This document shows positions 9,035 to 17,788 of a DNA stretch of 34,764 bases, piece after piece. The notes beneath the pieces are model-generated. The model had not been told where the DNA came from. It saw only the letters and a list, made by a program, of their open reading frames with translations, and searched no databases. Position numbers and translations under genes: made by a program. The first letter of the stretch is position 1, and every line of letters begins with the position of its first letter. Origin of the DNA: Albidovulum sp. (lineage in GTDB: Bacteria; Pseudomonadota; Alphaproteobacteria; Rhodobacterales; Rhodobacteraceae); the NCBI GenBank assembly GCA_026989275.1, contig JALSJQ010000002.1:1-34764 (forward strand), written 5' to 3'.

Positions 9035-11092
9035 TTGCCGACATTGCCGTGCCCCCACCGCCTCCACCCCGTGAACGATCGCGCCAGCACACGCACGCCC
9101 GCCCCGGCCCGAAAGGCATGCCGCCTGAAGGAGCGCCTTGCCCGCCTCGCCCTGCCTGTCCTGCTTGCCCTGTGGCCTTTCGGGACAACGGCCGGGCCGG
9201 TCGATATCGCGGGCGAGCGGATTGCGGGGCAGATGCTGAAGGCCGCGCTCGAGGCCGCCCGTGCCGAGGATCCGGCACGGGCACGCCGCCTCGTCGCCGA
9301 TGCGCCCGTGCCGCTGGCGCGCGATATCGTCGAATGGTATCTCCTGCGCAGCGGCGAGGGCGACTGGGCCGCCTATCGCGCCTTTCTTTCCCGTCACCCG
9401 AACTGGCCGGGCGTGGCCGTCATTCGCCGCAAGAGCGAAGCCGCCCTGCCCGATGACACCGCGCCCGCCGAGGTGATTCGGCTCTTTGCCGGCCGCCCCC
9501 CGCAAACCGGCATCGGCGTGATCCGGCTGGCCCGGGCGCTTCATGTCAGCGGTCAGAAGGAGAGGGCCCGGGCGGTGGTCATCCGCGGCTGGAAGACCCT
9601 GTCGCTCTCGGCCGGCGAGGAAGAGGTGATCCTGCGCCGCTACGGCAACGTGCTCGGACCCTACCACCGGGAACGGACCGACATGCTCCTCTGGCGCGGC
9701 CTCGTCGGCGAGGCCGAGCGCATGCTGCCGCGTCTGGACCCGGCCCATGCCGCTCTCGCCCGTGCCCGCATCGGCCTGCAGCGCATGGTGCGGGGCGTGG
9801 ACGGGCTGATCGCCGCCGTGCCCTCCGCCCTCAGGGACGACCCGGGTCTGGCGTATGACCGTTTTCGCTGGCGCGTGCGCAAGGGGCGTGACGAGGACGC
9901 CCTCGCCCTCCTGCGCCGTCAGAGCCGCTCGGCCGCGGCTCTGGGCCACCCCGGGAAATGGGCCGACCGCCGCCGCGCCTATGCCCGGCAGGCCATGCGG
10001 GAAGGCAAGGCACGCCTCGCCTACGAGCTGGCCTCGCGCCATTTTCTCGGCGCCGGCAGCGATTATGCCGATCTCGAATGGCTTTCGGGCTATATCGCCT
10101 TGCGCCACCTGAAGGATCCCGAAAGGGCACTCGTCCATTTCACCCGCTTTCGCGATGCTGTCGTCACCCCGATCTCCCTCGGTCGGGCCCATTACTGGAT
10201 CGCCGAGGCCGAAGCCGCCCGGGGCAACAGGGTCGCGGCGCGCATCTCCCTCGAAAATGCCGCCACCTACCAGACGAGCTTCTACGGCCAGCTGGCCGCC
10301 GAGAAGCTCGGCCTGCCGCTCGACAGCCGCCTCGCCACGCGCGGCAGGCTGCCCGACTGGCGCGCGGCGGATTTCGTCTCCGACCCGCTCTTCGTCGCCG
10401 CAAGGCTGCTCGACCGGGCCGGCGAGGAGCGGCTCATGCGCTGGTTCATGCTGACGCTGGCCGTGCAGCGCAAGGCCGACGACATCGCCCGGCTGGCCGA
10501 TTACGCTCTCGAGAACGATCGTGAATATGTCGCTCTTCTGCTGGCCAAGCAGGCCGCCCGGCGACGGATCATCCTGCCCGAGGCCTATTTCCCCGAACCC
10601 CGCCTGCCCTGGCATCGCCTTGCCGTGCCGCGCCATGTCGCCCTTGCCATCGCCCGGCGCGAGAGCGAGTTCGACCGGGCGGCAAGAAGCAGGGCCGGCG
10701 CTCTGGGGCTGATGCAGCTGATGCCGCGCACCGCCCGCAAGATGACGCGCGCGCTCGGCATGCCCTTCAGCACCCGTCGCCTGACCGAGGACCCCCATTA
10801 CAACATCCGCCTCGGCGGCGCCTATCTCGCCGAGCTTCTCCGCAAATACGACAACGCCTGGGCTCTCGCCTTCGCCGCCTACAATGCCGGCCCCTCGCGG
10901 GCCGACCGCTGGATCGCCCGCCATGGCGACCCGCGAAGCGGCAAGATCGACGTGGTGGACTGGATCGAGCACATCCCCTTTCGCGAGACACGCAACTACG
11001 TCATGCGGGTGAGCGAGGCGGCGACGATCTACCGCGCCCGGGAAAGCGGCGATCCGCGCCTCAGCCTCGGCCGCGACCTCGTCGGACACTGA
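9035..11092 (+). CDS. slt: Soluble lytic murein transglycosylase (Slt70-like)
   Basis: The 685-residue product cleaves peptidoglycan glycan strands to 1,6-anhydro products in the periplasm. After a basic, hydrophobic N-terminal signal (LARLALPVLLALWPFGTTAG) comes a long helical superhelix (about 60-500), then the C-terminal SLT domain with catalytic E543 in IARRESEFD, followed by GALGLMQLMPRTA and AYNAGPSRADRW. The start is uncertain: TTG 9035 has AGGGA at a suitable distance, while GTG 9071 has no ribosome-binding site but gives a more compact signal peptide. The last 32 bases overlap the convergent permease gene. Confidence 0.93.
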   Translation: MPTLPCPHRLHPVNDRASTRTPAPARKACRLKERLARLALPVLLALWPFGTTAGPVDIAGERIAGQMLKAALEAARAEDPARARRLVADAPVPLARDIVEWYLLRSGEGDWAAYRAFLSRHPNWPGVAVIRRKSEAALPDDTAPAEVIRLFAGRPPQTGIGVIRLARALHVSGQKERARAVVIRGWKTLSLSAGEEEVILRRYGNVLGPYHRERTDMLLWRGLVGEAERMLPRLDPAHAALARARIGLQRMVRGVDGLIAAVPSALRDDPGLAYDRFRWRVRKGRDEDALALLRRQSRSAAALGHPGKWADRRRAYARQAMREGKARLAYELASRHFLGAGSDYADLEWLSGYIALRHLKDPERALVHFTRFRDAVVTPISLGRAHYWIAEAEAARGNRVAARISLENAATYQTSFYGQLAAEKLGLPLDSRLATRGRLPDWRAADFVSDPLFVAARLLDRAGEERLMRWFMLTLAVQRKADDIARLADYALENDREYVALLLAKQAARRRIILPEAYFPEPRLPWHRLAVPRHVALAIARRESEFDRAARSRAGALGLMQLMPRTARKMTRALGMPFSTRRLTEDPHYNIRLGGAYLAELLRKYDNAWALAFAAYNAGPSRADRWIARHGDPRSGKIDVVDWIEHIPFRETRNYVMRVSEAATIYRARESGDPRLSLGRDLVGH

Positions 11093-11960
11093 CGCGCAGG
11101 CCGACGATGCCGGCCGCGACGATGATCGCCGCCCCGAGAATCACCCGCGGCGCCAGACTCTCGCCGAAGACCGTCACGCCGATGATCGAGACGAAGACGA
11201 GCTGAAGGAAGGCGAAGGGCTGCAGCAGGGCCGCCTCGGCCACGTCATACGCCTTGATGAGCAGGAAGTGGCTTGCGACACCGACAACGCACAGCGCCAC
11301 CATCAACCCCCAGTCCTCGCGGGCGATCGGCTGCCAGAACCAGGGCAGCAGCACCGTCAGCATCCCCGCCCCGACGAGACCGGTCCAGAAGAAGCTGACG
11401 AGGGCATCGTCCGCCCGGGCGGCGAAGCGCGTCGCGAGGCCATAGAGGGCGAAGATCGCCGCTCCGAGAAGCGGCACGAGAGAAAGCGGCGAGAAGACGC
11501 TCGTTCCCGGTTGCAGGATCACCATCATCCCGGCGAAGCCGGCGAGGATCGCCGCCCAGCCCTGCCAGCCGATCCGCTCCCCCAGAAGCGGCCCCGACAA
11601 GGCGGCGACGAGGAGCGGATAGACGGCGAAGACGGCATGGGTCTCGATGAGTCCGATCAGGGTGAAGGACATCACCGTCACCAGCACCTCGGCGGCCAGC
11701 AGCACGCCGCGAACGATCTGAAGCCCCTTGATGCGGCTGGCAAGAGCGCGGCGCAGCCCACCGCGCCGCCACAGGAGCCACAGGGCGAAGACGGCGAAGA
11801 ACCAGTAGCGGATCGTCACCACCATCACCGTGTTGGTGCGCCCCGCGAGATGGCGCGACAGGCCGTCGAGCACGGCGAAGGCGAAGGTGGCCGCCACCAT
11901 CAGACCGATGCCGAGAAGCGCGCTCTGCGGCCGCGCGAGCCCGGGCGTCGCCGTTTTCAT
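11061..11960 (-). CDS. DMT-family (EamA) permease
   Basis: The 299-residue product has about ten hydrophobic helices in two EamA repeats, the usual drug/metabolite transporter layout. Examples are LLGIGLMVAATFAFAVLDGLSR at the start and the second-repeat end LQLVFVSIIGVTVFGESLAP. The GE-S/L-P motif before the last helix is typical. It is probably an exporter of small metabolites, and the substrate cannot be inferred. ATG 11960 overlaps the mnmD stop as ATGA, so translation is coupled. The 3' end overlaps the convergent slt gene by 32 bases. Confidence 0.9.
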   Translation of the reverse strand: MKTATPGLARPQSALLGIGLMVAATFAFAVLDGLSRHLAGRTNTVMVVTIRYWFFAVFALWLLWRRGGLRRALASRIKGLQIVRGVLLAAEVLVTVMSFTLIGLIETHAVFAVYPLLVAALSGPLLGERIGWQGWAAILAGFAGMMVILQPGTSVFSPLSLVPLLGAAIFALYGLATRFAARADDALVSFFWTGLVGAGMLTVLLPWFWQPIAREDWGLMVALCVVGVASHFLLIKAYDVAEAALLQPFAFLQLVFVSIIGVTVFGESLAPRVILGAAIIVAAGIVGLRVSVRRGRGRG

Positions 11961-12670
11961 CGGCCCGTCTCCCCGTTCCCCGGCCCCGGCACCGCCAGCA
12001 CCCCGCGGCTCATGTGGCGCTTGCGGCCGAAGCCCGCAACCCGCATGACGCGGAACCCCGCCGCCGCGAGCGCCCGGCGCACATGGCCCGCGGCGGTGAA
12101 GGTGGCGAAGCTGCCGCCGGCGCAACTATGGCGGGCGACCTCGCCCAGCAGCGCCTCGGTCCACATGCCGGGATTGCGTGCCGGGGCAAAACCGTCGAGG
12201 AACCAGGCGTCGGCCCGGCCCGCCCAGCGGGGGAGCGTGACGCGCGCATCCCCCTCGATCAGGTGGAATTCGAGATCGGCGAGACGGATCCGCCGCCGCC
12301 CCGGCCGCCAGTACGCCAGAAGCTCCTCCACGACGGGCGCGATCTCGGGGAAGGCGCACAGCGCCCGCGCCATCTCGGCCGGTGCGAGGGGATATTTCTC
12401 GAAGGCGGTGTAACGCAGCACCCCCGGCACCTCGGCCCGGCGCCAGGCATCGAGCGCCGCCGCGAGGTTGAGCCCCGTGCCGAAGCCCAGTTCGGCGATG
12501 TGAAACCCGTCCCTGAAACGCCCGGGCAGATCGTTGCCCGCCAGAAAGACATGGCGGCTTTCGGCAAGCCCGTCGTCGGGGGAGAAATAGGGGTCGTCGA
12601 AACGCGCCGAAACCGGCACATGGCCTTCGCGCCAGATCAGCCCGGCACCTTGTTCCCCGGTTTCCGTCAT
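11957..12670 (-). CDS. mnmD: tRNA 5-methylaminomethyl-2-thiouridine methyltransferase domain protein (MnmD)
   Basis: The 237-residue product matches the N-terminal methyltransferase half of MnmC. The SAM-binding motif is ELGFGTGLNLAAAL, and the family signatures WREGHVPVSARFDDPYFS and AWFLDGFAPARNPGMW are present; the DGFAPxxNPxMW loop is diagnostic. It converts nm5(s2)U to mnm5(s2)U at tRNA position 34. In E. coli this is fused to an FAD-dependent domain. Here that domain is a separate gene starting 54 bases away on the opposite strand. The stop overlaps the permease start as ATGA. Confidence 0.93.
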   Translation of the reverse strand: MTETGEQGAGLIWREGHVPVSARFDDPYFSPDDGLAESRHVFLAGNDLPGRFRDGFHIAELGFGTGLNLAAALDAWRRAEVPGVLRYTAFEKYPLAPAEMARALCAFPEIAPVVEELLAYWRPGRRRIRLADLEFHLIEGDARVTLPRWAGRADAWFLDGFAPARNPGMWTEALLGEVARHSCAGGSFATFTAAGHVRRALAAAGFRVMRVAGFGRKRHMSRGVLAVPGPGNGETGR

Positions 12671-12724
12671 GCGATCACCCCATGCGAATCGGGTGCAGAT
12701 TGATCTTGGACGGGAGCGAAGACA

Positions 12725-13768
12725 ATGGCGGATGTCGAGGTTCTGGGAGCCGGAATCTTCGGTCTCGCCATCGCCTGGTCGCTCACCGAACGGGGCGCGA
12801 GGGTCCGTCTGATCGAGAAGCGCCATGCGGGCGCCGGCGCGAGCGGCGGCATCCTCGGTGCGCTGCAGCCCCATGTGCCCGACCCCTGGACACCGACCAA
12901 GGCCTTCCAGCGCGACGCCCTCGCCCTTCACCCCGCCTTCTGGCGCAAGGTGGCGGCCGCATCTGGGATCGACCCGGGCTATCGCCGCATCGGCCGCATC
13001 CTGCCGCTGGCCGACGAAAGGGCCGTCGCCCTCGCCCGCCGCCGCGCCGAGGCCGCCACACGGCACTGGCGGGGACTCGGCAGCTGGCGGATCGTGCCGG
13101 CCGAGCGATTTGCGGGCTGGGCCCCGCCGAGCCCGACCGGCCTTCTCGTGCATGAAACCCTCTCGGCCCGGATCGATCCGGCCCGGGCCTGCAGGGCCCT
13201 CGCCCATGCCGTCATTGCCCGAGGAGGCGAAATCGTGAGGGGGGAGGCGGGCTCGGGCACGCTTCCCCTCATCGACGCCCGTGGCCATGAGGGGCTCGCC
13301 GCGCTCGGCCGGGAACTCGGGCGCCCGGTCGGCGGCGGGGTGAAGGGGCAGGCCGCCCTTCTCGCGCACGACGCCGAAGGGCTGCCGCAGATCTTCATGC
13401 GCGGCCTGCATGTCGTCCCCCACCCGCATGGCGTCGCCATCGGCTCGACCAGCGAACGCGAATGGTCCCGCGAAGGGGTGGACGCGGCGCTCGACACCCT
13501 CCTCGACCGGGCCCGCGAGGCGGTGCCGACGCTCGGGGATGCTCCCGTGCTCGCGCGCTGGTGGGGCATCCGGCCGCGGGCCCTTCACGGCAGGCCACTT
13601 CTCGGCCCGCACCCCGCGCGCGACGATGTCTTCATCGCCAATGGCGGTTTCAAGATCGGCATCGGGCTCGCGCCTCTCGTCGGCAGGTTGATGGCCGATC
13701 TCGTGCTCGAAGGACGGGCCGACATTCCCGCAGGCTTCCTGCCCGAGAACGCTCTCCGCACCGAGTGA
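12725..13768 (+). CDS. FAD-dependent oxidoreductase, MnmC C-terminal-like (DAO superfamily)
   Basis: The 347-residue product has an N-terminal Rossmann motif (VLGAGIFGLAIAWSL, G8, G10, G13) and the DAO-family signature HAGAGASGGILGALQPH. The SGG...QPH segment and the C-terminal WWGIRPRALHGRPLLGPHP...NGGFKIGIG resemble the oxidoreductase half of MnmC, which removes the carboxymethyl group from cmnm5U34. Divergent placement beside mnmD supports that role. The gene could instead be a generic glycine/D-amino-acid oxidase. ATG 12725 has GGGAG 12 bases upstream. Confidence 0.85.
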   Translation: MADVEVLGAGIFGLAIAWSLTERGARVRLIEKRHAGAGASGGILGALQPHVPDPWTPTKAFQRDALALHPAFWRKVAAASGIDPGYRRIGRILPLADERAVALARRRAEAATRHWRGLGSWRIVPAERFAGWAPPSPTGLLVHETLSARIDPARACRALAHAVIARGGEIVRGEAGSGTLPLIDARGHEGLAALGRELGRPVGGGVKGQAALLAHDAEGLPQIFMRGLHVVPHPHGVAIGSTSEREWSREGVDAALDTLLDRAREAVPTLGDAPVLARWWGIRPRALHGRPLLGPHPARDDVFIANGGFKIGIGLAPLVGRLMADLVLEGRADIPAGFLPENALRTE

Positions 13769-13860
13769 CCGCGCACCGAACCACCGCTTTCCCTGCCGAT
13801 CCGCCCTCGCTATCATGCCGCATCGACAAGCCCGGAACCCGCAACCGCGAAGAGATCCCG

Positions 13861-15321
13861 ATGAGCCAGATCCCCCCTGACGCCGGCACGCCCCCGATCA
13901 CCCCGATCCTGTTGTGCGGCGGATCGGGCACGCGCCTGTGGCCGCTTTCGCGCAGGAGCTACCCCAAGCAGTTCGTGCCGCTCACGGGGGAGGAAACGCT
14001 GTTCCAGCAGGCGGCGCGGCGGCTTTCGGGCACCGGTTTCGCCGCTCCCGTCGCCATCACCGCCTCGGACTTCCGCTTCATCGTCACCGAGCAGCTGCAA
14101 CAGATCGGGATCGACCCCGGCGCGATCCTGCTCGAGCCGGAGGGGCGCAACACCGCCCCGGCGGTGCTGGCCGCGGCGCTGCATGTGGCCCGGACCGATC
14201 CCGCCACGCTGATGCTGGTGGCGCCGGCCGACCATGTCATCCCCGACGCATCCGCCTTCCGGGCGGCCGTGGCCCGGGGCGTGCCGGCCGCCGAAGGGGG
14301 CAGCCTCGTCACCTTCGGCATCACCCCCGACCGGCCCGAAACCGGCTATGGCTGGCTCGAGCTGGTCGCCGCACCGGGCGAGGACCCGGTGCCGCTCACC
14401 CGCTTCGTCGAGAAACCGGCCCGCGATGCCGCCGAGGCGATGCTCGCGGCCGGCAACTACCTCTGGAACGCCGGCATCTTCCTCTTTCGCGCCGACGCCC
14501 TGATCGCGGCTTTCGAGCGACACGCCCCGGAGCTTCTCGGGCCGGTCGGCGAAGCGGTGGAGAAGGCGCAGCCCGATCTCGGCTTTCTCCGGCTCGATGC
14601 GGACGCCTGGGCGCGGGCCGAGGACATCTCGATCGATTACGCGGTGATGGAAAAGGCCGACAACCTCGTGGCCGTGCCCTTTTCCGCCGGCTGGTCCGAC
14701 CTCGGGGGGTGGGATGCGGTCTGGCGCGAAAGCCCCCGGGACGCGGCCGGCAATGCCCTTTCCGAAGGTGCGAGCGCCATCGACTGCACGAATTCGCTGC
14801 TCCGGGCCGAGGGCGAACATCTCGAACTCGTCGGCATCGGCCTCGAGAACATCGTCGCCGTGGCGATGAACGACGCCGTGCTCGTGGCCGACAGGCGCCG
14901 GGCGCAGGACGTGAAACGGGCCGTCGCCCTTCTCAGGAAGAAGGGGGCGCGGCAGGCCACGGAGTTTCCCCGCGACCATCGCCCCTGGGGCTGGTTCGAA
15001 TCGCTCGCGCTCGGCGAACGCTTCCAGGTGAAGCGGATCTCGGTGCATCCGGGGGCGGCGCTCTCGCTCCAGTCCCATGTGCATCGCTCCGAACACTGGA
15101 TCGTGGTCGCCGGCACGGCCCGGGTCACCATCAACGACGAGGTTCGCCTCGTGACCGAGAACCAGTCGGTCTACATTCCCGTCGGGGCGAAGCACCGGCT
15201 CGAGAACCCCGGCAAGGTGCCTCTGGTGCTGATCGAGGTGCAGACCGGCGCCTATCTCGGCGAGGACGACATCGTTCGTTACGAGGACATCTACGCCCGC
15301 GGCCAGGGAGCGCGCGGCTGA
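13861..15321 (+). CDS. manC: Mannose-1-phosphate guanylyltransferase / mannose-6-phosphate isomerase
   Basis: The 486-residue bifunctional-type enzyme makes GDP-mannose for polysaccharides and glycoconjugates. The nucleotidyltransferase signature is GGSGTRLWPLSRRSYPKQF (20-38), followed by EPEGRNTAPA, FVEKP and YLWNAGIFLF. The C-terminal part is a type II PMI cupin with SLQSHVHRSEHWIVVAGTA and YIPVGAKHRLENPG, whose His residues bind metal. ATG 13861 has AAGAGA upstream, giving the usual N-terminus. The glycosyltransferase gene follows 94 bases later on the same strand and may use the product, so the two may form a small surface-glycan unit. Names cpsB and algA are also used for this family. 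Confidence 0.95.
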   Translation: MSQIPPDAGTPPITPILLCGGSGTRLWPLSRRSYPKQFVPLTGEETLFQQAARRLSGTGFAAPVAITASDFRFIVTEQLQQIGIDPGAILLEPEGRNTAPAVLAAALHVARTDPATLMLVAPADHVIPDASAFRAAVARGVPAAEGGSLVTFGITPDRPETGYGWLELVAAPGEDPVPLTRFVEKPARDAAEAMLAAGNYLWNAGIFLFRADALIAAFERHAPELLGPVGEAVEKAQPDLGFLRLDADAWARAEDISIDYAVMEKADNLVAVPFSAGWSDLGGWDAVWRESPRDAAGNALSEGASAIDCTNSLLRAEGEHLELVGIGLENIVAVAMNDAVLVADRRRAQDVKRAVALLRKKGARQATEFPRDHRPWGWFESLALGERFQVKRISVHPGAALSLQSHVHRSEHWIVVAGTARVTINDEVRLVTENQSVYIPVGAKHRLENPGKVPLVLIEVQTGAYLGEDDIVRYEDIYARGQGARG

Positions 15322-15415
15322 GGCGGCTGCCCGCAAGAAAATTCGCGTCTGTAAATCTTTCGGCAACCTTCCGGCGCCATGCTCGAAGGCATGATTCGGC
15401 ATGGCAGGAAGAAAC

Positions 15416-16765
15416 ATGGGTGAAGGGGAAACCGGCCGGGTACGGGCAAGGTGCGCCGCCGCAGGCGGAGAGATGGCCGGGGAAGGCAGCATCGTCATCG
15501 CCATGGCAACCCGAAACGGGGTCGCGCACCTGCCGGCCCAGCTCGCAAGCCTCGCGGCCCAGAGCCGGCGCGGCTGGCGGCTGATCGCTTCCGATGACGG
15601 CTCGCAGGACCGGACACGGGCCCTTCTGCGCGCTTTCATGGCGCGGCGCGCCGAAGGATCCGGTGCCGCTGCCCTCATGGAGAAGGGCAGGGGAGGCGAA
15701 CAGGCACCGCCCGGCCCTGATGCGACATTCCCCCGTCATGTTCCCTTCCGGGGACCGCGTCTTTCTGTCGCCACTGCCCATCTCTTCCACCAGAGCCTTC
15801 CGCCGGACAGCGGATCTTCGCGGCAGGCGGCAGGGCGGTGGGGGGCAGGGCAAGGGGTGGAAGCGCGACGGGCGGAAGGTGCCTCGTCCTCTCCGCCGCC
15901 GCTCCGTTCCGCAGGCAGGGCGCCCCCTTCCTGCAAATGGGCCCGCTCGCCTCCCGACGGATCGCGCCTGTCCGCGACCGACCGCATGGAACCCGATTCT
16001 CCCCCTTGCGCCGTTGCGACGGCCTCCCTGCCCCCGGCCCTGCGCTCCGGTGCGGGAGACCGGCTTCTCCAAGGGCCTCGACAGGGCTACGGGGCGAACT
16101 TTCTCCATGCTCTGGCCCATGCTCCGGCGGATTGCCGGCTTCTGGCCTTTTGCGATCAGGATGACATCTGGCACCCGGTCAAGCTGGCCGCTGCCGAAGC
16201 CGCTCTTGCCCGCATCCGCGGCCCGGCGATCTGGTGCTCGGCCCGCGAAGCCTTCTGGCCCGACGGGCGGCGCCGATACCTGCCGCCGCCGCGCCGGCCG
16301 CGCTTTGGCACCGCGCTCTGGCGCAACCCCGTTCCGGGCAATAGCATGGTGCTGAACCGGGCCGCGCTTCGTCTGCTGCGCCGGGCACTGACATGCGGCC
16401 GGGATCATGCCCCGCCGATCCCGGCCCATGACTGGTTCGCCGCACTGATCGTCCTTGGCGCCGGCGGCTGGGTGCTGACCGATCCATACCCTTTCGTCGC
16501 CTATCGCCAGCATGACGGCAATCTTTTCGGCGCTCCCGTCGGCTTGCGGGGATGGACGCATCGGCTCGGCCTCGTCCTCGATGGCCGCCAGGGACGGCGG
16601 ATCCGCGCCAACCTTGCCTGGCTTCTTCGCGCTCTGCCGCTCCTCACCCCCGCGAACCGGCGGCTCGTGCAGCGTCTCGCGCCTCTCGCCGCGCCGCACC
16701 CTTCGCGGGCTCCCGCCGCCATCCGCCGCCCCGAATGCATCGGCGCGCTACTGCGCCCTCCGTGA
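15416..16765 (+). CDS. Family 2 glycosyltransferase with an in-frame insertion
   Basis: The 449-residue product is a GT-A fold glycosyltransferase of the rhamnosyltransferase-like GT2 group. The N-terminal block is SIVIAMATRNGVAHLPAQLA and ASDDGSQDRTRALLRAF; the next conserved block, GPRQGYGANFLHAL and CDQDDIWHPVKL, should follow within about 15 residues. Here residues 82-210 lie between them and look like a random translation of GC-rich DNA. Removing them gives a 320-residue enzyme of normal size. The DQDD metal/nucleotide motif and the acceptor-domain HDWFAAL are intact, so the enzyme may tolerate the insert as a loop, or it may be inactive. ATG 15416 has AGGAAG at a good distance; ATG 15401 and 15473 are alternatives. 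Confidence 0.85.
   Translation: MGEGETGRVRARCAAAGGEMAGEGSIVIAMATRNGVAHLPAQLASLAAQSRRGWRLIASDDGSQDRTRALLRAFMARRAEGSGAAALMEKGRGGEQAPPGPDATFPRHVPFRGPRLSVATAHLFHQSLPPDSGSSRQAAGRWGAGQGVEARRAEGASSSPPPLRSAGRAPPSCKWARSPPDGSRLSATDRMEPDSPPCAVATASLPPALRSGAGDRLLQGPRQGYGANFLHALAHAPADCRLLAFCDQDDIWHPVKLAAAEAALARIRGPAIWCSAREAFWPDGRRRYLPPPRRPRFGTALWRNPVPGNSMVLNRAALRLLRRALTCGRDHAPPIPAHDWFAALIVLGAGGWVLTDPYPFVAYRQHDGNLFGAPVGLRGWTHRLGLVLDGRQGRRIRANLAWLLRALPLLTPANRRLVQRLAPLAAPHPSRAPAAIRRPECIGALLRPP
15659..16053. mobile_element. In-frame insertion in the glycosyltransferase gene, possible MITE-like element
   Basis: TCCGGTGC occurs at 15659-15666 and again at 16046-16053, in the same codon phase and 387 bases (129 codons) apart. 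The segment between interrupts two GT2 blocks that are normally close together. Near the ends lie GGGCAGGGGAGGC (15685-15697) and GCCTCCCTGCCC (16022-16033), which are inverted copies of each other apart from one extra G. This fits a small non-autonomous element with an 8-bp target duplication. The inverted repeats do not reach the duplication exactly, so the exact ends remain uncertain. Confidence 0.55.
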
Positions 16766-17788
16766 CGGCCCCTCACCGAGACGGGAGCGAGAGAGGAAAG
16801 CGGACCCACAGCTTGCTTGGGAGCGGGAAAGGAAGAAACGTGCCGATCGGGCCGGTGGCAGGCTCCCGACGCAGGGCCGAAAGCACAGAATGCGCACCGC
16901 GGGAGTGGCGGAACGGTCGCCCGCTGTCGTCGAATGCGCAAGATGCGGATCCGGTCGTCCCGGAAGCACTGTGCCTCGGCCAGAAAGGCGTCGTCCGCGG
17001 TCCGTGCAGATCCGGGGGTTCCGGAAGAGACGCCGACCCGGCGGCATCCGGAATGCGCCCGTGCCGGGCAGATCCGGTCGCCCGGAGACACCGCCCCCTC
17101 CGCCGCACCGGCCTTGGCCACCGCCACGGCCGATCGAGGTGAAAACAGCCTGTTCCTGCACCACGGTGGCGCCCGGCCCTCCCAGCCCGAGATGCTGCGC
17201 GAAAACGGCGCCGGGGTCTGGATGGGCGAGGTGTTCGGACCTTGGTCCGCGGTCGAGAGACCTCGTTCCCCGGCCCGTGGTGGTGCGAGACGACCGCGCC
17301 GGGATCTGGGGGACGCTGAGGGATGAGAGCCATCGGGTCCGGCCCGTGATCGAAAGGTCTCGCGTCCCCTCCCCGTGATACACGAGGCCGCCGCGCAAGT
17401 CGGATGGTCGAGAGCCACCGCTTCCCCCGTTCGCGGTCGCGAGATCTTGCCGCTGGCCCATTTGCAAGAATAATGTCGCCTCCTGGGCGCCGGGCGCATG
17501 GCGCCCGCTTGAAGCTCGCTCCCCTCGGCCCGTGATACACGAGGCCGCCGCGCAAGTCGGGATGGTCGAGAAAACGCGGTCCCCGATCTCCTTGGCTGAA
17601 AGGTCTCGGCCCCCGACCCGTGACGTTGCAAGAATGTCGCCCTCAGGCGTCATGCGCATGGCGCCTGCCTTCGGGCGTCCCTGCGCAAGGGGCTTTCCAC
17701 CCCACATTGAAATTGTCTCAGCCTTCCGGGGGCACCGGCGGGGCATTTCCCTCTTGAGTATCCGGGTACGAAAAAGAATGATCCGGCC
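16766..17788. other. Non-coding, repeat-containing gap
   Basis: No frame in this 1,023-base gap reads like a protein, although long open frames exist because of the base composition. The right-hand third holds the degenerate tandem repeats listed separately. The left part has two similar purine-rich stretches (GGGAGCGAGAGAGGAAAGC near 16784 and GGGAGCGGGAAAGGAAG near 16818). The adenine deaminase promoter must lie in the last part, but I see no clear match. Confidence 0.5.
17352..17672. repeat. Degenerate tandem repeat, about 157-160 bp period, two copies
   Basis: A 42-base block beginning CCCGTGATACACGAGGCCGC lies at 17372-17413 and again at 17529-17571, differing only by one inserted G. 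The element TTGCAAGAA(TA)ATGTCGCC follows at 17462-17480 and 17627-17641, then GCGCATGGCGCC at 17494-17505 and 17654-17665. The order and spacing are kept, so this is a duplicated unit of about 158 bases. GAAAGGTCTCG also occurs twice (17353 and 17598). No gene is encoded. It could be an intergenic repeat family that forms RNA or DNA hairpins; GCGCATGGCGCC is part of an imperfect palindrome (GGGCGCATGGCGCCC). Confidence 0.65.
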
